From Hexactinellida sp. DTS-2022 (lineage: Eukaryota > Porifera > Hexactinellida): a DNA stretch of 64,000 nucleotides. This document shows positions 53,564-64,000 of this stretch, piece by piece. Every line of letters begins with the position of its first letter. Position 1 is the stretch's first letter. The stretch is from positions 13,010,501-13,074,500 of the forward strand of contig JAPNXP010000001.1 in NCBI GenBank assembly GCA_028753945.1, read 5' to 3'. A program made the position numbers and the translations under genes. The notes below the pieces were generated by a model. The model had not been told where the DNA came from. It did no database searches and worked only from the letters and a program-made list of their open reading frames with translations.

Positions 53564-56500
53564 ATGGATTTCACAGAGTTAAATACGCTTTCGGAATTCG
53601 GAAACCAGATAACGCTACAAGAAGTCAAACGAATCCAAACTGCAATTGGAATGCCGGAAGCATTGTGTGTCGGTGTATCAGACGGCACAGATTTCGTGTA
53701 CGCAGTGAGAGAATGGAAAGGACACAATCCATTTCATTTCTATCAAGCTCTAACTAGCATTCGGCCAGACCTTGTGTTGCTAGCTTGTAAGGTCCCATGG
53801 CTTTGTGTATCGTCTGCAAGTGAGTGTGCCCTTCAACAAGAAGAACTCACAATAAAGACTCTAATCGATCTACTCAAAACCGAAATAACCAAGGGTAAAT
53901 GGAGACTAATTTACATAACAGTGGCTAAATCGACAAAAGAGGATATTGGGTTTGAAATAACGTTAAACAAACTGTTAGAATCGGGTCTAATTCATAAAGA
54001 TCTAATCCAGCTGTCGAGAATACTTGAAGGAATCCAGAGAAATGATCTAGTGGACAAACTGACTGCCTATAAACGGATATTTTCCGGAATGGAAGAGGGG
54101 GAGTTCGAATGGAAATTCAAACAAGAAATTAACACACAGGCAAAAGAGCTGCAACAATGGGAAGAAAAGCTGAAAGAATTCGGTCAGATACAATATGGGA
54201 AAGTACAACAAATGTTAGGCAGTGATGAAACAGCGAACCTTGCTCATGTGTACATTGACCTTACAATCTTAAAACAGAAACCTAAACCCATAGACCTTAA
54301 AGACGAAACGACATACAACGAAATCGCATTTTTAAGGAAGATTGCTAATAAAGAAATTGAAATTAAGCCTGTTGATTTTACTGAGGAAATCAAATCGTAT
54401 GAGCCTACAAAGAATGAAATATGGTGCATCATAGGCAATCCGGGTTGCGGCAAAACATTCCTAGCAAAGCGAACAGCACTAAGGTTCAGCAGCAGCGAAC
54501 TAGTCGACATCAAATACTCCATCTCAATACCATGTCGCAACACTGACTGGCATGCAATGGAGGCCACACGATATGAAAACGGGTTAGAAATAGAAAAGGA
54601 ATTCATCAGCAAGTGGTTGTGTCTGGGACTACCAAAGGGAGCAAACTGGTCTAACGATCTCGCAAAGCACCTCGCAGGTTCTGATGGAGAGGGACTCCTC
54701 ATCATAATAGACGGACTGGACGAGTTTCCGCAAAAGGTTCCCTTTGAAAAGACCTTCCTATGCTCTCTACTGACCCGTCAATCCCTCACAAGATCAACAA
54801 TAATTCTAACGAGTCGACCCGGCGCATGGACTAACATCTCCTCTGCAAACGAACTGATCATAGACCGTTACTATCAGGTGCTGGGCTTCTCGCCAGAGAA
54901 TAGGGATCTGTACTTCAAAAAACAGATAACGAATGAGTCAAAACTGAAATATTGTTGGCAGTTAATGGAGCGACACGATGAAATAAAGCAACTATCCCTA
55001 ATTCCTGTAAACGCATCGTTATTCGCGGCACTATTGAAAGGAGAGGATTCTGCCTCCATTAATACGCTAACAAAGCTCTACTACGAATTAGTACTGTACA
55101 TGATCAGGAGAGAACTAATAAGAATGGGCCTAAAAGAGTACTCTCGAGTCTCATGCATTTCAAACCTCCACACAGACATACTAGCCTGCCTGCATAGAAT
55201 AGGATTCATAGCAATCCTCGGAGTGGCAAACAGAGATCTGGTATCGGAAGAGACAGTAACTCTCAATTTGGGACAGGAAGAATACCCATGCCAGTGCTTA
55301 GGTCTAGCTCACGAGCACTACCGAAAGGAATCCGTCGGACTTATGAAACAAGTGTGGACATTTGTCCACCTGACTATGCAGGAGTTCGTATCTGCCCTCT
55401 ATTTGGAACACACTAGCTGGATTAAGCAGTGCTACAGTGTTAGGTATATTTCCCATTCAGAGGCTAACTTATCTCTGTTCCGAATGGTAGTCAGGTTCCT
55501 CTGTGGACTCCTATCTGATAAGGCAGCTGCTCTTCTTTCCATCCTATACAGGTACCTGACTCCTCAGCCCATTCAGCTTATCGATATGCCGATGAGCTAT
55601 CAACTTAAGTACCGTCCTTTGTATCACCATGAAGGTTGGAATCTATTCACCAAAATCTATTTCCAATTAGCCTCAATTTTGTTCGAAACTAACTCGGATT
55701 CAATTCCATTTTGGTTCAATAACTTCAAACAACACTTTCCGATGCCAGTGTATCTGTATGTACTAAAATCCGTCTCTCCAAATGAATGGATTTGTTTTAT
55801 TCAGACTCTCAAACTCGTTTGTCGAATTCATCTCATATTTATTGACACTACTCATATCAATCCGACTCAATTCAAATGTTTAATACAGGAAATGGGAATC
55901 TGTTCCATTAATTTATTAGCATTGCGCTTCGACGCACAAGATTCCACTACGGTCCTAGCCTATACAGATACAATTAGAGAGATAGGTATTAAGTCTGACA
56001 CTAAAATTAGTATTGAGCTATTCCACTGTGATTTCAGAGCTAAGACAGATGTTATTCTCTTTCCTACACAAACCAATCAGATTATAGACAGCTTGAGCCT
56101 AACTTTGAATATATATTCACATAAAGCTCTTCAGGAATTAACCAATCTTTTTTCTGCTATTCGATGCTTATATGTTTGGGATTCTGAAACTAATTACGTC
56201 ACTATGTTATCAGCTCTGTGTCAGGCGACACAATTAAGTGTATTACACCTCTATAAGATTCCTTCTGAACACATTCCTAGCTTAACAGCTGTGCTACCTC
56301 AGTTCTCTAAGCTACAAGAGATTGCATTCTATAATGCCTCACTACTACCTGCAATTACTCATCTGTCAAATCTAACTTATCTAAAGATACAAGATCGTAC
56401 ATCAAAACGCACAACTCTCTGTGATTATTTGCTGCAGATTATTAATGGGAACAGACACTCGTTAAGAGGAATGGTTTTGTTCAATTTGCACGATATTGGA

Positions 56501-56905
56501 TTGAATAATTGGAGTTTACTTCTCAATAGTTTGGAAGTTTGCACTAATTTAGTTCAGCTAACGCTATTTGACATTACTCTACCATCTAATGACGTCACTC
56601 ACTGGAGTAGCGCTGTTAAACAAATGAAGTATTTAGTTGAATTGCAATTCTTTGAAGTCTCCGTCTCTGACACAACATTATTATCTCTCTGTGAAGGCCT
56701 GATATACCATCCTGCTATTAGGAGTCTAGTGCTATTCAACTGTGAGCTGACTTCTCTATCCTGTGAGCCTCTAGCTAACCTAATCCCAACTGTCTCACAG
56801 CTGGAGACACTGAGAGTAACTGGACTATCTGAACCTGACAGAGATCCTATCTCATTACTCAAGGAAACAGCTGATGAGTTTGGTATTGAGCTTAAGTTGG
56901 ATTAA
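53564..56905 (+). CDS. NLR immune-receptor-like protein B (death-fold-like, NACHT, LRR)
   Basis: Also 1113 residues in one exon, collinear with the gene at 31485 with no net length difference. The N-terminal domains (VREWKGHNPFHFYQAL; QLSRILEGIQRNDLV) are clearly homologous but diverged. Walker A GNPGCGKT lies at residues 291-298, with LIIIDGLDEF and TSRPGAW in the NACHT. From about residue 440 to 660 the two proteins are nearly identical, including a stretch of about 300 identical bases (55157-55456). The LRR region differs mainly at strand-surface positions, for example LTLFDITLPS against LKLWRINLPF. The 5' flank is unrelated to copy A and contains a MITE. Intact and probably functional; ligand unknown. 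Confidence 0.9.
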   Translation: MDFTELNTLSEFGNQITLQEVKRIQTAIGMPEALCVGVSDGTDFVYAVREWKGHNPFHFYQALTSIRPDLVLLACKVPWLCVSSASECALQQEELTIKTLIDLLKTEITKGKWRLIYITVAKSTKEDIGFEITLNKLLESGLIHKDLIQLSRILEGIQRNDLVDKLTAYKRIFSGMEEGEFEWKFKQEINTQAKELQQWEEKLKEFGQIQYGKVQQMLGSDETANLAHVYIDLTILKQKPKPIDLKDETTYNEIAFLRKIANKEIEIKPVDFTEEIKSYEPTKNEIWCIIGNPGCGKTFLAKRTALRFSSSELVDIKYSISIPCRNTDWHAMEATRYENGLEIEKEFISKWLCLGLPKGANWSNDLAKHLAGSDGEGLLIIIDGLDEFPQKVPFEKTFLCSLLTRQSLTRSTIILTSRPGAWTNISSANELIIDRYYQVLGFSPENRDLYFKKQITNESKLKYCWQLMERHDEIKQLSLIPVNASLFAALLKGEDSASINTLTKLYYELVLYMIRRELIRMGLKEYSRVSCISNLHTDILACLHRIGFIAILGVANRDLVSEETVTLNLGQEEYPCQCLGLAHEHYRKESVGLMKQVWTFVHLTMQEFVSALYLEHTSWIKQCYSVRYISHSEANLSLFRMVVRFLCGLLSDKAAALLSILYRYLTPQPIQLIDMPMSYQLKYRPLYHHEGWNLFTKIYFQLASILFETNSDSIPFWFNNFKQHFPMPVYLYVLKSVSPNEWICFIQTLKLVCRIHLIFIDTTHINPTQFKCLIQEMGICSINLLALRFDAQDSTTVLAYTDTIREIGIKSDTKISIELFHCDFRAKTDVILFPTQTNQIIDSLSLTLNIYSHKALQELTNLFSAIRCLYVWDSETNYVTMLSALCQATQLSVLHLYKIPSEHIPSLTAVLPQFSKLQEIAFYNASLLPAITHLSNLTYLKIQDRTSKRTTLCDYLLQIINGNRHSLRGMVLFNLHDIGLNNWSLLLNSLEVCTNLVQLTLFDITLPSNDVTHWSSAVKQMKYLVELQFFEVSVSDTTLLSLCEGLIYHPAIRSLVLFNCELTSLSCEPLANLIPTVSQLETLRVTGLSEPDRDPISLLKETADEFGIELKLD

Positions 56906-57757
56906 CTTCTCATCTCTATAATAAGGTTTGTATTCACTTTATTATCTGTTGATAATGTCTACTCCGCTTAATTGGGTCACTTTTGTCCGAGTATAATTTG
57001 ACAATATTAAGTAGATAACTCTATAAAACGAAAATATGTTATTTTGAGGTATATTATTTATTGTATGTGCTTACTTCCAGAACATGAATCACGAGCATGG
57101 ACAATATGCGAAATTGGGCAATTATGTTATTGCCCATAACATATATATACATTAGGTACTTAGCTGAAACTATTTACCAAATATTTACCCTCTTAATATC
57201 TTAATTAGTTTTGTAAGCGAATACTTTTAAAATTAAACAAAATATTTGTAATATTTCCAAATTTAGACGTGAATAGCAATACTTTGACCTCACCTGTTTT
57301 ATGACAGTAATTACTAACATGACAGACTTACTACCTCTATTACTAGTACCTTGGATGTTCTCCTTACATGACAGAATTACTACCCTTTAATCATGACTTG
57401 ACTTTTACTATGCACTTTTAATGGTTTCTTTCTTTCTTCTACTTGACTAAATACAAACAGTAAGTATTCAATAAAGGAAATATTTAATTGTATCTTTAAA
57501 AAGTTTATTGAATTTGACTTGCTCAATCATCTATATAATTGACATTTCCACATCCGCCTTCCCGGTATCCATTATTCACTAGGTTAATATGTATGGCATT
57601 GTGAACGGTATAGCAAATAGATAATTAACTGTCATACAACAGACCCAATTAAACCAAAAATTAGTAATGACTTATATTTGAAGATTTTGTTCCTAGAAAA
57701 TGACGGTTGACTCCATTAACCATGGAGTTAAATGCATTTGTTTACTACGACTATCTA
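56906..57757. other. NLR-B 3' flank
   Basis: The first about 120 bp match the 3' flank of NLR-A, including the ACTCCGCTTAATTGGGTC MITE remnant. The rest is unmatched AT-rich DNA without ORFs. Confidence 0.5.
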
Positions 57758-58120
57758 TGTAACTGTTAATATAGTTTGTTGTTGTTTACAACATTCTATA
57801 CCAAATTTCCATTTGACTCTAAGTGATATTTAACCTCCACTAACAGTTCTATAAGAGCCATTAACCACTGCATCTATATTTAGCTAACAACTGCTATACA
57901 GATAGTTATTAGCCACTTGGTTAACCACTCCCTCTGTTTGATACCTTCTCTGTCTCCTCTAGACTACACCTCGTATTCCTCTCCTCTCCAGTCTCCCTCT
58001 CGTTCTCATCTGATTATTCGTATTTGGAACTAACTTTAGTGTTTATTTGTGTATTCTCTTGTTTGTATTAATCAATAAACTCTCTCTCAATTGAATTGTG
58101 TTCGACCTTACTGAGTCTAC
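57758..58120 (+). repeat. LTR-like block, copy B
   Basis: Near-identical partner of 35862-36225, including the AATAAA and CTCTCTCAATTGAATTG phrase. Its final bases (CTAC then TTTAATT) lack the terminal CA of copy A. Confidence 0.4.
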
Positions 58121-58200
58121 TTTAATTAATGCAATCCTTTACATAACTAAACATTACATCTACGTGCATGAATCTGCTTAAATACCAGTTTTAACTTATA

Positions 58201-58274
58201 CAGTGGAATTGCTTTATTAGCAACTCCCCTATTAGCAACATTGCTCTATTAGCAACGAAAAAGCAATTCCACTG
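58201..58274. mobile_element. Tiny TA-flanked MITE, 74 bp
   Basis: The ends CAGTGGAATTGCTTT and AAGCAATTCCACTG are flanked by TA. The interior is three copies of CTATTAGCAAC. Among the smallest complete elements in the window. Confidence 0.8.
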
Positions 58275-58871
58275 TAATTAACTAATTCCTTATATAGTAT
58301 CTGTTTTTGGGACTTAGATACGAATTATTTGCATTATTTTCAACTCACTGAGTCTACTCTATAGAATACTTTAACAAAGGACTGTAGGCTGCCAGCTAGG
58401 GCCCAGGAACTTGGGTCCATTGTGTACTTATTGATATTTCGTAACCCGCTAATGCTAGACACAGGAAATGTATTATTTTCGTATAGGAAGTCATATTTTG
58501 GAATTCATCGGTCATATTGCATCATCTCAAATATTGTGGAATGTGAGTTTTGCGGTTATCACACCATTTCCATGTACGTATGGTAATAATCTCAAATTCT
58601 CGACTTCAGTTAAAGTTAGACATAAGAAATGTATTATTGTCGAATAGGAAGTATATGGTCTACTCTAAGACAATCACTGTAATTAGTATACGTTAATGCT
58701 ACTGTAATCACCTCACATCCCAACCCAATCTATATTTTAGATGGATTGGAAGTGTCTTTGGGCGGGGGAGCGGAAGAAACACATAACCTGTGATTTAGTA
58801 AAATATCCATGTAAAATCTAAATATCACTTTACTTCCTCCTACTTCCTTCCTATTCATACCAATACATACA

Positions 58872-59150
58872 AATGTTCCTACTTCAAACAGCTAGGTCTT
58901 AATCTTACTTCAAACTGTTTAGGTCTTAATCTTACTTCAAACTGTTTAGGTCTTATTCCTACTTCAGAAATATTTTATGTCTTATTCCTACTTCAAAAGA
59001 GTTAGGCATTATTCCTACTTGCAAGAGATTAGGTCTTATTCCTACTTCAAAAGAGTTAGGCATTATTCCTACTTGCAAGAGATTAGGTCTTATTCCTACT
59101 TCATTTTTAGGTCTTATTCCTACATCAATTTTAGACTTTATTCCGGCGAC
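58872..59150 (+). repeat. Approximately 30-bp minisatellite
   Basis: About nine to ten units of the type GGTCTTATTCCTACTTCAAA with variable linkers. It lies in the copy-B-specific insertion between 58121 and 59190. It is open in one frame (YSYFKRVRH type), which I regard as coincidental. Confidence 0.8.
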
Positions 59151-59189
59151 CCTTTTGGTCTATTAGAGGAACCTAATAGATAGAACCAA

Positions 59190-61660
59190 AATCGTATAAG
59201 CGAAATATGAATATTATCTCGTTAACTCTAACTAGCAGCATGACAATTGGTAGCACTTCCCATAGCTCGATACAAATCCTATTCTAACCCAATTGTTATT
59301 ATTTGTAACAGCGACGTTAGTCATGAGAGCTCATGTGTGGAATCTGAAGTTAATATAACAGCTGTTTCTCTGTGAATAGGCAGAGCATTAATCGCTTCTC
59401 AAACTAGGAAAGTGGAGCGAATCTAAATTCAATTGGAGCCAGCTTCCGTCTTCATAAATGAGCGCTCTTAATTCGGTTCCTTTTACAATCAATTAGGGGC
59501 ATTATTCGTTTGAAACAATATATGAAAAGGTTTCTACCATATGAATTATCTATTAATGCACTCATACTGTATTTTCCAACCTAAGACAGCTAAATCCCCT
59601 GATTTTCAGACTTCAGTTGAACTTTGTTAGTACGAACACGGTTAATACCAATTTCCGGATAAGACGAACAAACAGTTCCACAAAGACAGGTCCCTACAAT
59701 GGCTATTCAATGGGTATTACTCCGGATAAAGCGATCGATTTACCTTACGTTGGTATTCGTCTTAACGAGGTTCCACGGTACTTTAATTTCTAAGATTTCG
59801 CTCACTCGGTATTAATATGAATGTCTAACATAAAATTGAGAAATGGCTTACACTGCCTGACCATGATATACAGTCTGCTTACCCAAAGCTTGCGTTGTTA
59901 TTTGAATATTTCTAAAGTTGCTGGTTATTAATTGTGCGGGAGATCGTACATTTTCCAAATTAGCCAACTGATCAATAGAACCTTTCAAAAGTATTCGATA
60001 ACATAGGACTAATATCCAGAAATTAGTTAAATTAACTTTACAAATACGTCCAAGAAAACAAAATAATCTCCTTATTAGTCAGAATATGTAATCTCCTTAT
60101 TAGTCAGAATAACAGTAGTTCTAAATAGAAGTCCCTCCATCTTAACGTTATTAAATTAGAGATGTAACGAATATTCGAAATGAAAGCAGGATATTATCCA
60201 GGAGATGGAGACGCTCCTTTTGGAGTATGATTTAGGAAAGATTTTAATTAGGAGCGCGAAATTTGGAATCCTCTCTTACACTGTGCATTAATTTGTGATT
60301 TAGGCGTATTAAATTGGATCAGACCAGGATTAGGAGCGTATTTACAAATGCACTGAATGAATCGATTATTCGAAATGCAACGAATGTATTAATTCCATCG
60401 TTGAGATGGCAAAGGATAAAATCAAATTCAAAAAAGCATACAGTGATTTTTTCTGGCACTCAAAAATCGAGAAATGCTCCCATACGTAATACAAATTGAG
60501 TATTTTAGGCACATGTTAGCGAGCTCAAACTTAATCCAGGCGCACAGAAATTTTTTCCTGATGAATGCCTGCTCCAATCAATACAATATAATATTGTATT
60601 GTACTATGAAAAATCTAAAATTACAGCTGTGCCGATAGCATTTTCTTATGAAGGCACTTTCAATCAACCAACGACGAAAATATAATGCCCCCAAAGAACC
60701 TGCTCTCGGCACAGCTGTAATTTTAGATTTTATTTATACAAAATGGCAAAATTCGTGATATAGGGATTTTTATTATTGTTTCTTTACATACCCGACCTTT
60801 TTTTCTGCGCATATAGATTCAGTTTGAGCTCAGCAATGCGCCTAAATTACTCAATTTCCAATAATTCTTTTGAGTCTCGATTTTCGCATGTCTAGAAAAG
60901 TGTTGTCAGGTTTAAGAGCCTGGATGACCTGGTCGTACTTACAGGTTCCACAGAATTTAATTAAATACAACCGGAATTATATTTGAATAGGCATGTGCCC
61001 GTTGCATGTTTTGGGCTCAGAGAAAACACCTACCAGTGTTCGACAAATTAGGTGCTTTGGTGGCGCTAGCCACCAAAAATCTTATTTTAGCCACCAAATT
61101 TTTCCTTTGGTGGCTTAACTAATCTACCATATATTGTGGACTATTTGACTTTATGTAGATTATATGTTTCGTTGCATCAATTATTATTAAACATTAGTGT
61201 TGTTTTACGGCATCAGAACTTTGTTAAGTGATCAGTGGTTTGTTAAACCGGCCGTTGTTTATTCTTTAGCCACCAGAAAAAGTGAGGTGGTGGCTTAATT
61301 TGCCACCATCAAAATTTCATTTTGTTGAGCCTGACACCTATCCTTATAAGAGTGTATTATAGGTCATTGATAAAGGCTGCTTTGTATAGTGTGTTATAAG
61401 GCGCATAGAAGAACGCAGGCGTGTAAATGCATAATATTTGAAATTGGTAAGAACCTGCGGACTGCGGACGAGCAGCTTGTAATAACTAAGTTAGTAAGAA
61501 AGTGAGAATTTTTATAAAATATAAATAAGAACATAAATATGAAAATAGAGTTAAATTAAAGTACAGATAACAGAGTAGCTATGCGAGTATTGGAATTTAA
61601 GAGAGTCCATGGTTAGTGGTTAGCCTATACTGAGTATGCAGCAGCAGATAGCTGCACAGC
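59190..61660. other. Non-coding duplicated spacer, copy B
   Basis: Aligns with 36440-38230. It includes a MITE-like segment at 59608-59775 absent from copy A, the palindromic MITE 60609-60731, and a block at 61033-61330 rich in TAGCCACCAAA that is also absent from copy A. No gene. Confidence 0.5.
60609..60731. mobile_element. Short palindromic MITE, copy B
   Basis: Arms AATTACAGCTGTGCCG and CGGCACAGCTGTAATT. Partner of 37607-37727. Confidence 0.65.
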
Positions 61661-62560
61661 CTACAGATGGGTATCTGCTATAGAGATACGTCTCTTAGAG
61701 AACGCCTCTGCCAGAGAGCCCTCGGACCGAGTGTAGGAGTCCCCCTCTCCCTCCCCTGCCTCCAGCGTGTACAGGAGATCCTCAATCTCCGGGTCCTCCG
61801 AGTGCACAGCGCTGCTAGGCGCAACCTCTGAGGGAGGGTAGCTGTCCCCGACAACCGAGGAGGCAAATGGAATGCTGGAATTCGCGTATATCTTATCTTC
61901 CATGTAGCTAGGCGGCCCCATAGCCTGAGAGACATCGACATTCATTGGAGAGACAGGCGTCAGAGCGGTGTTCATATCATTCGCGTATTCCTGTGGGTAA
62001 TACGACTTCTTGCGGGCCACAACGAATATACACACAACGCTCACTCCATACACAACCACAATATACACAGCTAGCGCTACCTGTGCCAGCATGGCTGCTA
62101 TTAGGATGTACAGCGGACCCGCTATAAGGTGGATAGCAGAGAAGAGCCATGCTACGCCTATCAACAGGAACAGCAGGAGCAGCTTGAATATCTCTCTGGT
62201 ATTCTGAGAGGGGAATTATATGTCGTCATACTTGAGATCCTCGTTACTGGAGGTGCCAGTCAACAGGAACAGCAAGCAAACACCGACTATAGAGAGAGCC
62301 AACAGACCTACGATAGGAATAACAGTTGTGACTATGGATACAGACAAGAGAGGGATAAAGCATAGATCTCCGTTAGCATGCACATCTCCATACACCAGTG
62401 CCCATTCATGTCCCTGTACAAACCGAACTATCAACAGAGTCAGTAGGACTACAATCCCTGGAGTCAACCATGCAAATCATGCATACACAACCACAATATA
62501 TACAGCTAGGGCTACCTGACTAGTGCTGTGGTATGAATCCTCTCCCAGCAAGAAGACTGA
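61661..62560 (-). pseudogene. Adhesion-GPCR-like pseudogene, copy B
   Basis: Collinear with 38237-39253. The C-terminal 167 residues (from 62164) and a preceding segment (62467-62219) are in the same frame but separated by a TAA at 62216-62218, where copy A has TAT (Tyr154). Further upstream, a patch at about 62476-62515 is replaced by sequence matching 62048-62083 of the same gene. A hAT MITE lies at 62599-63058 within the former coding region, and about 130 bp corresponding to 39177-39309 of copy A, including its start region, is missing. A full-length product is impossible. Confidence 0.8.
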
Positions 62561-62598
62561 GTATGGCATACGACTGGTCTCGTGTGGAGGGACACACG

Positions 62599-63058
62599 CA
62601 GGGACGTTGCCAGGATTTTTAACCTAGGGGGGGCACATAAATTTCCAGGGGGGAAAACCTTATATTGGTGTTAGATCTAGCAGTTACGTTAACAAAAAAT
62701 AGGCGATATATATGAAGCTTTCTAGTTTAATGTCCTACAAAGTATGAAAATGCTTTAGTTAGTGTAATTCGTTTCTATATAAGTGTAGATTTACATTAAG
62801 AAGAGCGAGCGAAGCGAGCGAGAAAAAGATTTGAGGTTTCTAGGGATCTTGACCAATGTACAGGGGAAAATTGGAGCCTCATACAGGGATATGACTCAAA
62901 TGGATTGGAAAGTGTGAACTTGAATTCAATAGCATCAATAAATCAGAGGAATAAAATAGTTCAATATATATTACCAGGGGGGGGGCATTGCCCCGGGGCG
63001 AGGATTTCTACCAGGGGGGGCATTGCCCCCCTATGCCCCCCACGTGGCGACGTCCCTA
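62599..63058. mobile_element. hAT-type MITE, 460 bp, absent from copy A
   Basis: The ends CAGGGACGTTGCCAGG and TGGCGACGTCCCTA are flanked by GACACACG and GACTCACA, an 8-bp duplication with two changes. Copy A reads GACACACGGACAGT across the site. Internal G-run and C-run arms, and a GAGCGAGCGAAGCGAGCGAG palindrome, lie near 62801. Confidence 0.85.
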
Positions 63059-63169
63059 GACTCACAGACAGTACGGTATAGTTACAGTTAAATATGATAA
63101 GTGCTCTATTCCTATAATTAGTCACATATTGCATTTACGTATTTATATAGTAAGATGGTTTAATGGCTC

Positions 63170-63303
63170 TGTCACAAATATTATTTGTGTTGTTTTTGGT
63201 TCGGTCGGAATAAAGACAACACAAACCAAATATTTCGTGACATACCCAAGCTTGCTGGAAGGCCCTAAGCACGGTCTCCGTTTCCTGATCTTTGAGTGGT
63301 TTG
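63170..63303 (-). pseudogene. Integrase-core fragment, copy B
   Basis: On the minus strand a short open stretch includes PLKDQ and VLRAFQQAWV, matching the end of the integrase remnant at 39470 in copy A without its two-base deletion. It is cut by the duplication end at 63303. Confidence 0.5.
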
Positions 63304-64000
63304 CTATTGTCTAGTCACGGACACCTATATATACGGACGTGACACTCTCAACCACGGTAAAATTTTGATGGGCCTAATTCAGTCGACCATAACTCCTGTT
63401 CAACTTTGAATTTTTGCATAGTTTCTGTGTCTAAATGCAAGGAAATCTTTCGAAAAATTTATATATGCTATTTAATTTCTAGTTTGAGATTATTCTACAT
63501 CACTTATGGTAATTTTTGTAAATACGATTAAATATTCAAAATTCGCTGATTTTACACAGATTGTGTACACGCTTATAATGTGTTTCTTGGATGCGCATTT
63601 TCATATATTCACTTTTTTCGAGTTCCTAGACATCGTAGATAATGAATCTGAGTAATTTCTCCATTCATTTTGAATAACATTTGGAAAAATTGAGTTTAGT
63701 TGCAAGTCTGGATATTGGACTTACAGTTCGGAAATCTATTACTTTCATTGTTGGAATCATATTAATTTGGTTTCGATTTTTCGATTTCTTCTGTATGAAA
63801 AATTATATAAAGGACACCAAACTCAGGTTTTGTGCCTTTTAGTATATTTTTGTGGTTTACAAGACTTCACAAAATGGATAAGAAAATATAGAAATTAGAT
63901 TCAATAAGAAAATCATAGTAAATGGTGGAATAACAATGCTAGTAGTTGATTCTTTGTTTCTTGATAGATTTCTTTTTATCAATTATTACCTTTTCGGAGC
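63304..64000. other. Unique-looking non-coding DNA
   Basis: AT-rich sequence beyond the duplication. I see no ORF, repeat or RNA gene. Confidence 0.5.

Larger units (their letters stand above)
44240..63303. repeat. Segmental duplication, copy B
   Basis: Partner of 20690-39515. It contains two copies of the mini-exon module instead of one, a 1.1-kb insertion with a minisatellite (58121-59190), and several MITEs absent from copy A. The right end of homology is at about 63303. Confidence 0.8.

Noticed and set aside
58977-59183. YSYFKRVRH-repeat ORF
   Set aside because: Product of a roughly 30-bp minisatellite with degenerate units; no start context and no conservation in copy A.

Overview
This window is AT-rich animal DNA, best explained as a non-vertebrate metazoan, possibly a sponge. 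It holds intronless NACHT-LRR immune-receptor genes with death-fold-like N-termini, a metazoan adhesion-type GPCR fragment, an OTU-bearing Helitron, and very many hAT, Tc1/mariner and pogo-type miniature elements (MITEs). The taxonomic placement is inference; no marker gene is present. No rRNA, convincing tRNA, CRISPR array or bacterial-type operon was seen.

Layout. (1) 1-5.7 kb: a non-autonomous Helitron (98-1484, minus), a TA-flanked MITE with a hAT MITE nested inside it (1556-2197), a decayed Tc1/mariner element whose inverted repeats are built of 21-bp tandem repeats (2410-3531), and one intact intronless seven-membrane-segment gene (3688-4806, minus). (2) 5748-16327: a 10.6-kb Helitron. 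It has a 142-bp minisatellite, a CCAAT/TATA promoter, a Rep-helicase gene broken by an apparent one-base deletion, a C-terminal OTU protease domain, a proline-rich small ORF, a 59-bp tandem repeat and 3' terminal hairpins. It sits in the loop of a foldback-like inverted repeat. (3) 16.3-20.7 kb: Helitron and hAT fragments. (4) 20.7-39.5 kb and 44.2-63.3 kb: two copies of a large segmental duplication, about 22-25 kb apart. Each carries, in order, a TATA-plus-mini-exon module (once in copy A, twice in copy B), repeated non-coding DNA, a 1113-residue NLR gene on the plus strand, an LTR-like block, and an adhesion-GPCR-like gene on the minus strand preceded by a gypsy-type integrase remnant. (5) 39.6-44 kb: spacer with GC-rich and hAT-like elements.

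Biology. The two NLR genes (31485-34826 and 53564-56905) are the most interesting content. Their lengths are identical. The tract around the NACHT-distal helical region is nearly identical, but the solvent-exposed positions of the LRR strands differ, with a large excess of replacement over silent changes. That pattern fits a diversifying recognition surface combined with gene conversion. The GPCR-like gene is open in copy A (38237-39253). In copy B it is broken by a nonsense codon, a templated patch, a hAT insertion and a deletion. Transposons present in one copy and absent from the other (22484-22847, 26643-27157, 62599-63058) give empty sites that fix element ends and show these insertions came after the duplication.
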